From G965216905 sp965216905 (GTDB taxonomy: Bacteria; Actinomycetota; Acidimicrobiia; Spongiisociales; ZC4RG35): a stretch of 64,000 bases of DNA. The stretch is from the NCBI GenBank assembly GCA_965216905.1, contig OZ244213.1:496001-560000 (forward strand), given 5' to 3'. Position 1 is the first letter of the stretch, and each line of letters starts with the position of its first letter. Shown in pieces: positions 34,268 through 43,602 of this stretch. The notes under the pieces were generated by a model. The model made no database searches. It was not told where the DNA came from and was given only the letters and a program-made list of their open reading frames with translations. Position numbers and translations under genes: made by a program.

Positions 34268-35379
34268 TCGACCGGGATCTCATCGAGACCATGCTGGACA
34301 GCACGCCGGACGAGGACTTCGAAGGGGCGATCGGAGAGATCGTCCGAAGATCGGCGCCGGGCTCCGAGACCTGCCTCTATCTGGTCGACCACGGTGCTCG
34401 CGAACTCCGTCGCGTCGACGGCAGTGACACCCGAGTGATCGAGGGCCGGCTCCTCGATGTCTTGCTGGATCGCGAGCCGGCTCTGGTCGACTCCACGATG
34501 TGGATCCCGGTCGCCAGTGCCGCCCATGTGCACGCAATGCTGGAAGTTCGCAGTGTCGATCGGCAGTCTCTCGACGATCTGGGCACCATCGCCCGGGTCC
34601 TCGGTCTGTACCTAACGGTGTCGCGCGGTCACACCGATCTCTTCGAACGGATTCGCCGACGACGGCGTGTGAGTGTGGCGGCCGAGATGCAATGGGACCT
34701 TCTCCCCACGCCAACCATCGAGGGCCCGAATTGGGGGTTGAGCTGCGCGTTCGAGCCCGCGTACCAGATCGCCGGCGACGTCTTCGACCACGCCATGTAC
34801 CCCTCGGGGTTCTCAGCCGTCGTGCTCGACGCAATGGGTCACGGACAGAAGGCCGTCCTGGCGGCGGGTCTCGCGCTCGCAGCGGTTCGCAACGGCCGGC
34901 GGAGTGGTGCCAACCTCGCACAGTCCTTCCGGCTGGCCAACCAACACGTTCGCGAGGAGTTCGAGGGCGCTCGGTACGTGACCGCCTTCGGTATCGACGT
35001 CTCGGGATCGTCGGCGACGGTCATCTCGGCCGGCCATCCACGACCATGGGTGCTCAGCACCCGGGGAGCGGAGCGAATCGACATCCCGGCGTACCTTCCA
35101 TTCGGGTTGGCGGCCGACACGGCTTACGAAACCGCCACTATCGATGCCTCCTTCTACGGGCTGCTGGCGATCACCGACGGTGTCACCGGCGCCCGGCCGG
35201 ACAACGGAGCACCGTTCGGAGCCACCAAGGTCGAGGAGTTGGCGGCGTCCCGGCGCTGGGAGGAACCACGCCGACTGGTGCGCGCCCTCATGGACCAGGT
35301 GATCGCACACCGGGCCGGTGAGATCGAGGATGACATCTGCATCTACGCGGCGATCAGAAGGCCGGAGCCGACCGGGTAG
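34264..35379 (+). CDS. RsbU/SpoIIE-type PP2C phosphatase
   Basis: 371 residues. An N-terminal sensor-like region (about 1-140; GAF-like by general pattern, not certain) and a connecting helix (HTDLFERIRRRRRVSVAAEMQ) precede a SpoIIE/PP2C domain. Metal-binding motifs are visible: IAGDVFDHAMY, VVLDAMGHG, LLAITDGVTGA and EIEDDICIYA. It should dephosphorylate the STAS antagonist in response to a signal and so switch on the stress sigma factor. Coupled to the kinase gene by ATGA. Confidence 0.87.
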   Translation: MIDRDLIETMLDSTPDEDFEGAIGEIVRRSAPGSETCLYLVDHGARELRRVDGSDTRVIEGRLLDVLLDREPALVDSTMWIPVASAAHVHAMLEVRSVDRQSLDDLGTIARVLGLYLTVSRGHTDLFERIRRRRRVSVAAEMQWDLLPTPTIEGPNWGLSCAFEPAYQIAGDVFDHAMYPSGFSAVVLDAMGHGQKAVLAAGLALAAVRNGRRSGANLAQSFRLANQHVREEFEGARYVTAFGIDVSGSSATVISAGHPRPWVLSTRGAERIDIPAYLPFGLAADTAYETATIDASFYGLLAITDGVTGARPDNGAPFGATKVEELAASRRWEEPRRLVRALMDQVIAHRAGEIEDDICIYAAIRRPEPTG

Positions 35380-35446
35380 GTCTCCGTCCCCCGTAGCGGT
35401 TCTTCCATGGCATGATCCGTGGAAACCACTCAGGAGATGGACGCCG

Positions 35447-35830
35447 ATGGGTGGCCTCGAATGGACCGAAGGACCGAACGGCTGGACGACTCGCCAGTAC
35501 ACCATCAGCCAACTCGATCCTGGGTGGTGGGTGGTGGTGCACGGCCCTGAGGATCGCCGACGAGTGGTGGGGTCGAGCGGCTCCCTCGCCGTCGCCAGGC
35601 TGCTGGCACTCCACGATGTCCGAGCACGCCATCGCCGCCGGCGTCTGCAGAGAAGAGCACTGATCGCGGCGGTGACCATCGGTCTCGCAACCGCCATCTC
35701 TCCCCTCGGTGAGTTGGCAACGGTGGCCGGATTGCTCATCGTGCTGGCCGGCGTCACCGGCTTCGTCGTCACCGCCCTCGAGTACGTCATCGGCCGGCCC
35801 TGGGAGTACGTCGGCCAGACCTATCAGTAG
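35447..35830 (+). CDS. Hypothetical membrane protein with two transmembrane helices
   Basis: 127 residues. A soluble N-terminal part rich in aromatic residues (LEWTEGPNGWTTRQYTI, DPGWWVVVHGPEDRR) and an Arg-rich stretch (RARHRRRRLQRRA) precede two hydrophobic helices (about 74-110). CAGGAG lies 10 nt before the ATG at 35447. No family recognised. It follows the phosphatase gene by 67 bp and may belong to the stress-regulated unit. Confidence 0.55.
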   Translation: MGGLEWTEGPNGWTTRQYTISQLDPGWWVVVHGPEDRRRVVGSSGSLAVARLLALHDVRARHRRRRLQRRALIAAVTIGLATAISPLGELATVAGLLIVLAGVTGFVVTALEYVIGRPWEYVGQTYQ

Positions 35831-35931
35831 GACACCCGTCGTCCAACTGGTTGGTCTCGGCACCGGGATGAAACCCGGACCCTGTCTGGTTGGCCGAGAG
35901 GACCGCACGACCTCACGTCAGGAGACATCCG

Positions 35932-37143
35932 ATGCCGGCCCCGGCCTCGACCTTTACGATCCGTTCGCCCCGAGGACATGACCTGGCCGCGCGGATGGAA
36001 CGCCCGCCGGGACACGTCCGAGCCACGGCGCTGTTCGCACATTGCTTCACGTGCACGAAGGACTTCGTCGCCGCCCGACGGATCGTTTCGGCTCTCGCAG
36101 AGCAAGGGATCGCGGTGCTCTCGTTCGACTTCACCGGGCTCGGTTCCAGCGGAGGCGATTTCGCAACGTCGGACTTCAGCACGGACGTGGAGGATCTGGT
36201 GGCCGCCGCCGCGCACTTGGCCGGCGAGATCGCCGAGCCGTCACTGCTGGTTGGCCACTCGCTCGGCGGAGCGGCCGTCCTGAGCGCCGCCGCTCGACTT
36301 CCGTCGGTGGCAGCGGTGGCGACGGTGGCGGCGCCCGCCGATGTCACACACCTGGCCGAACTGTTCGGACCGGCGACCACCGAGATCGAAGCCCATGGTC
36401 GGGCGCAAGTCGATATCGCCGGGCGGACGTTCACGGTGGGGTCCGAATTCCTGGAAGACCTCCGACAGCACCGGCTCCTGAAGGTCGTGGAGTCACTGGA
36501 TGCCGCGCTCCTCTTCCTTCACGCCCCGCACGATCGAGTGGTCGGCATCGACAACGCCCGGCGTCTGTTCGAGGCGGCTCGGCACCCGAAGAGCTTCGTG
36601 ACCCTCGATGACGCCGACCATCTCCTCACCGACGAGAGTGACGCCAGATATGCCGCGAACGTCATCGCTTCCTGGGCTGCTCGATATCTCCCTCCGGTGA
36701 CCACCGAGTCGTCATACGACGACACGGTGGCAGTTGCCACGAATCGGAACGGCCTCACGGCCGACGTGAACGTTCGCGGTTTCTCGCTGCGAGTCGACGA
36801 ACCCGCCGCGGTGGGCGGGACGGAGACCGGCCCGACACCGTACGACTACCTCGGGGCAGCGCTGGCTGCGTGCACATCGATCACGCTCCGCATGTACGCG
36901 GACCGAAAGGACATGAACCTCGACGAGGTGGTCACCGAAGTGGCCTTCGAACGGGTTCATGCCGACGACTGCGCCGACTGCGAACACCGCGACGGTCGAA
37001 TCGAACGATTCCAACGCACCATCAGCCTGGAGGGAGCCCTCAGCGACGCCGATCGGCAGCGACTGCTGGCGATCGCCAATCGGTGCCCGGTGCACCGGAC
37101 GCTCGACGGTCAGATCGAGGTCCACACCACACTGAACGGCTGA
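35932..37143 (+). CDS. Fused alpha/beta-hydrolase and OsmC-family protein
   Basis: 403 residues. Residues 1-260 form an alpha/beta hydrolase (LFAHCFTCTKDFVAARR, nucleophile in LLVGHSLGGAAV, late HAPHDRVV and DADHLL for the acid and histidine). Residues 270-403 form an OsmC domain with the two peroxidatic cysteines in LAACTSITLRMYADRK and NRCPVHRTLDG. Such bifunctional proteins are widespread; OsmC reduces organic hydroperoxides and the hydrolase partner is uncharacterised. CAGGAG precedes the ATG at 35932. Confidence 0.88.
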   Translation: MPAPASTFTIRSPRGHDLAARMERPPGHVRATALFAHCFTCTKDFVAARRIVSALAEQGIAVLSFDFTGLGSSGGDFATSDFSTDVEDLVAAAAHLAGEIAEPSLLVGHSLGGAAVLSAAARLPSVAAVATVAAPADVTHLAELFGPATTEIEAHGRAQVDIAGRTFTVGSEFLEDLRQHRLLKVVESLDAALLFLHAPHDRVVGIDNARRLFEAARHPKSFVTLDDADHLLTDESDARYAANVIASWAARYLPPVTTESSYDDTVAVATNRNGLTADVNVRGFSLRVDEPAAVGGTETGPTPYDYLGAALAACTSITLRMYADRKDMNLDEVVTEVAFERVHADDCADCEHRDGRIERFQRTISLEGALSDADRQRLLAIANRCPVHRTLDGQIEVHTTLNG

Positions 37144-37144
37144 G

Positions 37145-37150
37145 TACCCT
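37145..37150 (+). promoter_or_regulatory. -10 hexamer TACCCT of VOC gene
   Basis: Seven bases before the ATG at 37158; leaderless, in a 14-bp intergenic gap. Confidence 0.5.
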
Positions 37151-37157
37151 TCCCCGA

Positions 37158-37538
37158 ATGGCTCCGATCGCCCGATTCAGCGTGGCGGCGCTCGACTGCC
37201 CCGACCCGATGAAGCTGGCCGTGTTCTACTCAGCCATCACCGGCTGGGCGATCGAGAGCGACGACCCGGGGTGGGTGAAGCTGGTGGCCCGGACTGGAGC
37301 GACGATCGCGTTCCAGCGGGCTCCCGGCCACCAGCCACCGGTGTGGCCCGGCGACGACGCACCTCAGCAGGCTCACCTCGACTTCGACGTTCCCGATCTC
37401 GACGCGGCCGAAACCGAAGTGCTCGCCCTCGGAGCTCGCAAGACCGAGTATCAACCCGGCACCGACTTCCGGGTCTACCTCGACCCCGCCGGTCATCCGT
37501 TCTGCCTCTGCCTCGACGAGGACCTGACACTCACCTGA
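37158..37538 (+). CDS. VOC-family (glyoxalase/bleomycin-resistance fold) protein
   Basis: 126 residues. Typical paired beta-alpha-beta-beta-beta units: ALDCPDPMKLAVFYSAITGW opens the fold, QQAHLDFDVPDLDAAETEV the second half, and VYLDPAGHPFCLC closes it. The subgroup is common in actinobacteria as putative glyoxalase-like enzymes of unknown substrate. Leaderless. The last 8 bp overlap the converging hydroxylase operon. Confidence 0.8.
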   Translation: MAPIARFSVAALDCPDPMKLAVFYSAITGWAIESDDPGWVKLVARTGATIAFQRAPGHQPPVWPGDDAPQQAHLDFDVPDLDAAETEVLALGARKTEYQPGTDFRVYLDPAGHPFCLCLDEDLTLT

Positions 37539-39765
37539 GCTCGGTCGGCCGGCGAGCGAGACCGCCCACGATCCGGGGAGGGGTCAGGGGGATCTCGTCA
37601 AACCAGACGCCGGTCGCGTCATAGAGCGCGGCGGTGACCGCCGGCGCATAGGTGACGAACGGCATCTCTGCCATGCCACGCGCACCGAGTGGTCCGAGCG
37701 GGTCCGGGTGCTCGAACAGCACCGTTTGGATGCGTTGCGGTCCGTCCCCGATACCGGGGATGAGATATTGGCTGAAGCGCGGGTTGACGATGCGTCCGTC
37801 CTCGAGCAGGAGGTTCTCGGTGACCGCATACCCGTGGGCTTGCACGACCGCACCCTCGGTCTGTGCCTCGACCAGCTGAGGGTTGAACGCCCTCCCGACG
37901 TCCGTGCACGAGACCACCCGGTCGACCCGGATCCGACCCGTCTCGACGTCTACGCTGACGTCGACGGCCATGGCGACATAGCCGTAGGCGAAGTTCGGTG
38001 TCGATGGGCCACCGTCCGGATCGAGCGGCTCGGTGGACGGCGGCTCGAACCGGAACTCCCCGACCGCCGGTCGGTCGCCATCGAGCCAACGCTTCTGTGC
38101 CTCCTCGGCCGCGCCGAGGATGGCATTGCCCTGCATGAATGTCAGCCGAGAGGCGGACGCCGAACCGGAGTCACCGGTCGTGGCCGTGTCGGAGACGACC
38201 ATCTCCACCACCTCCGGCTCCATCCCGAGCGCATCGGCGGCGAGCTGGCGAAACACGGTGTGGGCACCCTGGCCGACATCCGCACCGGCCACGTGCAGCA
38301 CGGCCCGGTCCCCGTGATGGACGATCCTCGCCTCAGACCGTTCGGGGAAGCCGAAACTGAAGCCGACGTTCTTCATCCCGCAGGCAAAGCCGCGCCCTCG
38401 CCTGGTGGTTGCGGCCGGTGACGACAGCGTGCGAAAGGACTCGACCGGACCGAGATCGGGAGGCGGGTCGCCCCAGGCGGCCGCATCCGCACATGCGTCG
38501 ACCACTCCGGTGATGCTCACCCCAGGAGGCAGTGGCGTCTGGGTTGGGCCGATGTCGCCGTCCACATACAGGTTGCGGCGCCGCAACTCGACCGGATCCA
38601 TCTCGAGCGCCGCCGCCAGCTTGTTCACCTGCGACTCCGCCGCGAATGCCCCTTGCGGCGCGCCGAACCCGCGGAATGCCCCACCCGGCACCGTCGTCGT
38701 GTAGACGCCGACGGAATCGATCGAGACGTTGGCGCACCGATAGGGCCCCGCGGCCGTGAGGTGCATGTTGCCAAGCACTTTGTTGGATGTGTAGTTGTAC
38801 GCCCCGGCGTCGAGATATCCCTCCGATTGAATCGCCACGATCGTCCCATCCGCTCGAGCTCCCCACCGGGCTTCGATGAACCCGCGGTGCCGCTTGTGGT
38901 GCCCGATGATCGACTCCTCGCGAGACCAACGCGCCCGGATCGGTCGCGCTTCGCCCCGGTCGTGAAGACGCATGGCGGCCAGCGCCAACACGATCTGCAG
39001 GCTCATGTCCTCGCGACCACCGAATGCACCTCCGATGGCCGGATAGATGATGCGGACCCGCTCATCCGGCAGGTCCAGGGCGTGCGCCACCTGCATCTGG
39101 TCCTCGTGGGTCCACTGCCCCGCCACCTGGACCGTGGGCCGGCCCTCCCCGTCGACATAGGCCAGTGCCGCCTCGGGCTGGAGGTAGGCATGTTCCTGGT
39201 GGGGAAACACGTACCGACCCTCGACGACGACGTCCGCAGCCGCCAACGCTTCGTCCACGTCACCGATACGCGTCTTGTAATGGAGGTACCGGTTCGTATC
39301 GTGCCCGTTCTCGGGGTGGATGAGTGGTGCATCCTCGGCCAGCGACTCGTGGATGTCGCCGAGCACCGGAAGCGGATCCCACTCGACTTCGATGGCGGCC
39401 ACCGCCGCATCTGCCGCTGCCTGCGTCTCGGCGACTACCAAGGCGATGTGATCGGCCTCCCAGCGGCTGACGTCACATGGAACGTCGGAACGGCCGGTGT
39501 GTTCGACGCCGATCATCACCGGTTGGTCGAACATGGTGAGGCCGTACTCGTTCACCGGCACATCCGCCGAAGTGAACACCGCCACCACTCCCTCGACCTC
39601 CTCGGCCGCTGTCACGTTCATGGAACGCATCCGGGCGTGGGGTTGGTCGCTGAAGACCGCAACCGCGACCAGTGCGTCTTCGGCCTCGAGGTCGGCCGGG
39701 TACCGGGCGGCACCGGTGACCTTCGCGGGTGCATCCAGCCTCACGGCATTCGCGCCGATGCTCAT
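37531..39765 (-). CDS. Molybdenum hydroxylase catalytic subunit (last gene of the island operon)
   Basis: 744 residues. XDH-family large subunit with GGAFGGRED, AFRGFGAPQGAF, AGADVGQGAHTVF and the C-terminal GPLGARGMAEMPF, where the active-site glutamate is in MAEMP rather than GVGE. This shorter form belongs with the fused FAD/2Fe-2S protein encoded just upstream, whose stop overlaps its ATG (ATGA, 39762-39765). Substrate unknown; it is not typical for xanthine because the usual KGVGE motif is altered. Expected in the cytosol, needing molybdopterin cofactor. Confidence 0.87.
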   Translation of the reverse strand: MSIGANAVRLDAPAKVTGAARYPADLEAEDALVAVAVFSDQPHARMRSMNVTAAEEVEGVVAVFTSADVPVNEYGLTMFDQPVMIGVEHTGRSDVPCDVSRWEADHIALVVAETQAAADAAVAAIEVEWDPLPVLGDIHESLAEDAPLIHPENGHDTNRYLHYKTRIGDVDEALAAADVVVEGRYVFPHQEHAYLQPEAALAYVDGEGRPTVQVAGQWTHEDQMQVAHALDLPDERVRIIYPAIGGAFGGREDMSLQIVLALAAMRLHDRGEARPIRARWSREESIIGHHKRHRGFIEARWGARADGTIVAIQSEGYLDAGAYNYTSNKVLGNMHLTAAGPYRCANVSIDSVGVYTTTVPGGAFRGFGAPQGAFAAESQVNKLAAALEMDPVELRRRNLYVDGDIGPTQTPLPPGVSITGVVDACADAAAWGDPPPDLGPVESFRTLSSPAATTRRGRGFACGMKNVGFSFGFPERSEARIVHHGDRAVLHVAGADVGQGAHTVFRQLAADALGMEPEVVEMVVSDTATTGDSGSASASRLTFMQGNAILGAAEEAQKRWLDGDRPAVGEFRFEPPSTEPLDPDGGPSTPNFAYGYVAMAVDVSVDVETGRIRVDRVVSCTDVGRAFNPQLVEAQTEGAVVQAHGYAVTENLLLEDGRIVNPRFSQYLIPGIGDGPQRIQTVLFEHPDPLGPLGARGMAEMPFVTYAPAVTAALYDATGVWFDEIPLTPPRIVGGLARRPTELR

Positions 39766-41189
39766 CGCGCCGCCGCCCGAACCGCTTCGACGATCTTGGT
39801 GTACCCGGTGCACCGGCAGAGGTTCCCGCTCAGACCCTCCAATACCTCGGCCTCCGACGGGTAATCGATCTCGTCGAGTAACCGGCTTCCGGACATGAGG
39901 AAGCCGGGGATACAGAAGCCGCATTGGACGGCTGCCGAGTCCACGAAGGACTGCTGGATCGGATGGAGCGCCCCTTCGCGTCCGGCGAGACCTTCGACGG
40001 TGGTGACGGTTCGGCCGTCGACCCGCATGGCGGGGAACAGGCACGACATCACCGCGTTGCCGTCGACCAGGACGGTGCAGGCCCCGCACTCACCCTCGGC
40101 ACAGCCCTCCTTGGTCCCGGTGAGCTGTCGACCGGTTGCCGGTCCGGCGTCGTCTCTCAGCCAGTCCATCAAGGTGCGATTCGGGACCGCCTTCGTCGTC
40201 ACCGACGCACCGTTCACCACTGCGGTGAGCGCATCTCGGTGAACGGGCTGTGGCCCCCCGAAGGCCGTGCCACGTTCGGAGAGCAGGACCCGCTCCGGAG
40301 TCTCGCCCCCATCGTCGCGGAGGCTCCGGAGCGCTCCCCGGACCATGACTCCGAGGATGTGGCTCCGGTACCGGGCGGTGGATCGCACGTCGTCGATCGG
40401 CCGGACTGCGGCTACGGCTGCCTCGGCAGCCCGATCGACGACTTCGTCGGTGAGCTGGGAACCGAGGAGGACCGCTTCTGCCGACGAGGCACGCACGATG
40501 GTCGGGGCCACCGACCCGAGCATCAGGCGCGCGCTTACGACCTCGCCGTCACGCCGTTCCACCACGGCCGCAATGTGCACCACCGAGATTGCCTGCGCAG
40601 CCCGAAGTCCCGCCTTGACGAAGACGCCTCGATCGGTCGGGCCGAGCGCATCCACTTCGAGCCCGACGACCAGCTCGTCGTCTTCGAGCACCGTTCTGCG
40701 AACTCCGGTATGGAATTCGGCCAGGTCAACGGTTCTCGTTCCGCCGGTCGAGGCGATCCGGACCCGGCATCCCAGTGCTCGAAGTGCACTGATCGTGTCA
40801 TTCGCCGGGCTGGCGGTGACGACGTTCCCCACCACCGTCGCATGATTGCGGAGCTGCGGTGAACCGATCTCCTTGCATGCCTGGGCCAGCGGCGTGAGTG
40901 CTACCCAGGCCTGGTCGGAAGCCACCACCTGGTTGTGGGTCACCAGCGGGCCGATCACGAATCCGTCTCCCGCCGGGGTGATCGCATCCAGGCCCGGAAT
41001 ACGGGTGATGTCGATCAGCGTGTCCACCTCTGGGCGGACTCGCCGCTGCAACTCGATGATCAGATCGGTCCCACCCGCGATCACCCGGGCCGACCGACCG
41101 AACGACGCCAACTGATCGATCGCATCCTCGATCGACGCAGCTGTCACGTGCCGGTGCACCCGAACACCCGGTCGTTGCACGTCATGCAT
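39762..41189 (-). CDS. Fused FAD-binding and 2Fe-2S electron-transfer subunit
   Basis: 475 residues: an N-terminal FAD-binding domain (VIAGGTDLIIELQRR; HATVVGNVVTASPANDT) and CO-dehydrogenase C-terminal domain to about residue 300, then a complete two-cluster 2Fe-2S domain (TKEGCAEGECGACTVLVDG, QCGFCIPGF, NLCRCTGYTKI). The order FAD then 2Fe-2S is the reverse of eukaryotic XDH. Together with the next gene it forms an alpha-beta type hydroxylase. The start overlaps the deaminase stop (8 bp), with GGAGGT 10 nt upstream. In role it corresponds to E. coli ygfM plus an iron-sulfur part. Confidence 0.88.
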   Translation of the reverse strand: MHDVQRPGVRVHRHVTAASIEDAIDQLASFGRSARVIAGGTDLIIELQRRVRPEVDTLIDITRIPGLDAITPAGDGFVIGPLVTHNQVVASDQAWVALTPLAQACKEIGSPQLRNHATVVGNVVTASPANDTISALRALGCRVRIASTGGTRTVDLAEFHTGVRRTVLEDDELVVGLEVDALGPTDRGVFVKAGLRAAQAISVVHIAAVVERRDGEVVSARLMLGSVAPTIVRASSAEAVLLGSQLTDEVVDRAAEAAVAAVRPIDDVRSTARYRSHILGVMVRGALRSLRDDGGETPERVLLSERGTAFGGPQPVHRDALTAVVNGASVTTKAVPNRTLMDWLRDDAGPATGRQLTGTKEGCAEGECGACTVLVDGNAVMSCLFPAMRVDGRTVTTVEGLAGREGALHPIQQSFVDSAAVQCGFCIPGFLMSGSRLLDEIDYPSEAEVLEGLSGNLCRCTGYTKIVEAVRAAAR

Positions 41190-41760
41190 TCCGGCCACGA
41201 CCTCCGTTGTAGATGACCCCCCCGGCCTCCGGGTACGACCGGAGCACGGCCTGTGCTGCCGCCCGCTCGACGTCGCGGGTCACGCGAATCCCCCGAGCGA
41301 TCAGCTCAGCCTCCCAATCGGCCGGTTTGGGCCCTTCATCGAACCCGATCTCCCGGGCGTCTGCGTCGCGCGCCGCACAGACCAGCCTGGCTACACCGGC
41401 CCAGACCGTGACGCCCAGACACATCACACATGGCTCCGTCGACGCGAACAACTCGAGCTCGGGGAGCGAACGGTCGCCGAGATCGAAGGTCCCCATTCGC
41501 TGACCTGCCACGGCCACCGCCGTCGCTTCTGCGTGAGCGATCGCCGTTCGGGATGGAACGACCACGTTGACTCCGGCGGCGACCAGACCGCCTCCGACCT
41601 CGAACACTGCGGCCGAGAAAGGCCCCCCGGTCTGCTCATCGATGTTCCGGCGGGCCAATCCGATGACGGCCGACATGCGTTCCTGGTCGCTCGACAGGTC
41701 GGCCATCTCCGCCTCGGCGCTCTCCAGCCAGTGCGGCATCTCGATGGTGATGGCGGTCAT
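41182..41760 (-). CDS. Guanine-deaminase-like nucleoside/base deaminase
   Basis: 192 residues, cytidine-deaminase fold. The zinc motif is complete: TAIAHAEATAV (HAE) and STEPCVMCLGV (PCxxC). The tail has no other domain. Family members deaminate guanine, other purines or small aminated ring compounds; here it is embedded in a hydroxylase operon, which suggests stepwise ring catabolism. Its ATG overlaps the YgfK-like stop (ATGA, 41757-41760) and its stop overlaps the next start, so it is tightly coupled on both sides. Confidence 0.85.
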   Translation of the reverse strand: MTAITIEMPHWLESAEAEMADLSSDQERMSAVIGLARRNIDEQTGGPFSAAVFEVGGGLVAAGVNVVVPSRTAIAHAEATAVAVAGQRMGTFDLGDRSLPELELFASTEPCVMCLGVTVWAGVARLVCAARDADAREIGFDEGPKPADWEAELIARGIRVTRDVERAAAQAVLRSYPEAGGVIYNGGRGRNA

Positions 41761-43592
41761 CGGCTTCTCCCTTCCACATCGGATCCTCCTGGATCGGCCA
41801 GTTCCGGGCCGGTCGGTTCCAGCTCGGAGAACCGCATGGGAAGGCCCTCGGTTGCGTTGAAGATCGACTCGAGCCGGTCTCGATGCCGATCGAGGTCCGT
41901 CCCAGCCCGTACGGCGATCCGGCCGTCGTCGGAGACGACCAGGAACCCGGGGCGGTCGCCCGTGGCGAACCGCGCCGGGTCGGTGTAGATCCGCGGCTTG
42001 ATCTCGGCCGGATCCCCGTTCTCGGGGCAGAAGGTCAAACAGTTGCCGCACTCGTTGCAAAGTTCGGCGAGGACGAAGTACTGCTGTCGACCGTCCACGT
42101 CCATGTCATCGGGGGTCGGGAGTCGGAAGAACGCATCGTTCGGGCAAACGGTCACACAGAAGTTGCATGCAACGCAGCCCCACATCTCCAGGTCGTGGTC
42201 GACGGATCGGGGCAGTTTCGACGTTCCGTCTCGCGTGTAGGCCCCATTTCGCGCACTGTCGGCGAGGTGGGCGACGTAAGCGGCGACGGCTCCCGAAGAC
42301 CCGGAGGCATGCGCCTCGGCGCGACGGACCGCCTGCCACTCCTCCAAGGTTCCCGCGCCGGCGGCGGTCATCGTCCGTCCCAGCGAGGTCAGCATCGGCT
42401 TCAAGCGGCCGTACCCACCCGGCTTGAGGAGGTCCGAGCAGATGGTGACCGGTACCAACCCCAGCCCGACGGCGTCGGCGAGATTCTCTTTGGTGATCCC
42501 CGCCGAGAAGCTCACCTGAACGTCTCCGTCCTGGCCGTCGATGCGGAGGACGCCATCCAGCGCCGCGTGCAACTCGCCGAGCAGGGTGATGGCGAGGACG
42601 TGGAGCGGGGCGCCGGACAAGTACATCGTCTCGTCCGGCATGAAGTCGCGGTGGTTCTCGACCACCAGGGTGTTGGTGAGCTTGATACCGAGCCGCCGGC
42701 CGTGCTCGGCCGCGAACGCCCGCAGCTCGCCGATCAGCTCGATCGCCCGGTCGAACTGGAGATCTGCATCGAAATCGGATCGGCGCAGCCGAACCTCGTC
42801 GTAGCCGAGTCCGCCACGGACGATGCCATGGACGCGGTCGAAGCCGAGCAGTGTGGGGTTCAGCTTGACGACCACGTCCAATCCATGCCGGGTCATGAGA
42901 TGTTTGGTTATCGACTCGATCTCATCCGGAGGGCACCCGTGGAACGTCGAGAGCGTGGCGGTGTCGGCGATCCGAGATCGGAAGTCGTGGTCTCGCCATC
43001 CCTCGAACGGTGCGGGAATCTGCGGACGGAACCGATCGATGTCCGCCGTCGCATCGGTCATGCGGTCGATGAACCCGGCCACCTTGTCCGATCGGATACC
43101 GGCCAGGTCGTATCCGACGGAGATGTCGAAGATGTGGGGCCCCGGATCGGCGCCGAGGTGGGGGCGGAGCTCGTCCCAGCCCGAGAGGATGTCGATCATC
43201 ATCCACGCCTTGACATACTCGTCGAGGGACTCCGCGACGGTCAGCTCCTGACTCCACTCGATGTTGTAGCCGATGGTCTCCATGTCGATGCACGGACGGG
43301 CGATCTCCAGGTCGTCCAGCACCTGAACGGTCTTCAGCTCGATGATCCGCGCTCCACCGAGCCACGACAGGACGATGTTCTCGGCGAGCTGGCTGTGCGG
43401 TCCGGCGGCGGGACCGACGGGAGTGGCAGCCGGCCTGCCCATGAAGTCGACGGTGAGGTCGGGGCCGGCCGACACGTCGGTGAAGCGGGCGATGGGCAGG
43501 TCGAAGATCCGAGAACGGGTGGTCCACTCGTGGTGGACTCTGCCGAGCAGCATTGCCAGCGGCATCGGAGTGAGTGGTGGGATGGTCGTCAC
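41757..43592 (-). CDS. YgfK-like flavin/Fe-S protein, half-length form
   Basis: 611 residues. The N-terminal about 440 residues form a dihydroorotate/dihydropyrimidine-dehydrogenase-like barrel (LPIARFTDVSAGPDLT, STFHGCPPDEIES, VVVKLNPTLLG). Two 4Fe-4S motifs follow at about residues 470-525 (CVACNFCVTVCPND and CNECGNCLTFCPENG). The pattern matches E. coli YgfK (putative selenate reductase subunit, about 1030 residues), but the large NAD(P)H/FAD (GltD-like) half is absent. A separate oxidoreductase, or direct transfer to the hydroxylases, would have to replace it. The GTG at 43592 follows GAGGAGG, 10 bp after the SsnA-like stop. Confidence 0.8.
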   Translation of the reverse strand: MTTIPPLTPMPLAMLLGRVHHEWTTRSRIFDLPIARFTDVSAGPDLTVDFMGRPAATPVGPAAGPHSQLAENIVLSWLGGARIIELKTVQVLDDLEIARPCIDMETIGYNIEWSQELTVAESLDEYVKAWMMIDILSGWDELRPHLGADPGPHIFDISVGYDLAGIRSDKVAGFIDRMTDATADIDRFRPQIPAPFEGWRDHDFRSRIADTATLSTFHGCPPDEIESITKHLMTRHGLDVVVKLNPTLLGFDRVHGIVRGGLGYDEVRLRRSDFDADLQFDRAIELIGELRAFAAEHGRRLGIKLTNTLVVENHRDFMPDETMYLSGAPLHVLAITLLGELHAALDGVLRIDGQDGDVQVSFSAGITKENLADAVGLGLVPVTICSDLLKPGGYGRLKPMLTSLGRTMTAAGAGTLEEWQAVRRAEAHASGSSGAVAAYVAHLADSARNGAYTRDGTSKLPRSVDHDLEMWGCVACNFCVTVCPNDAFFRLPTPDDMDVDGRQQYFVLAELCNECGNCLTFCPENGDPAEIKPRIYTDPARFATGDRPGFLVVSDDGRIAVRAGTDLDRHRDRLESIFNATEGLPMRFSELEPTGPELADPGGSDVEGRSR

Positions 43593-43602
43593 GTGTGCCT
43601 CC

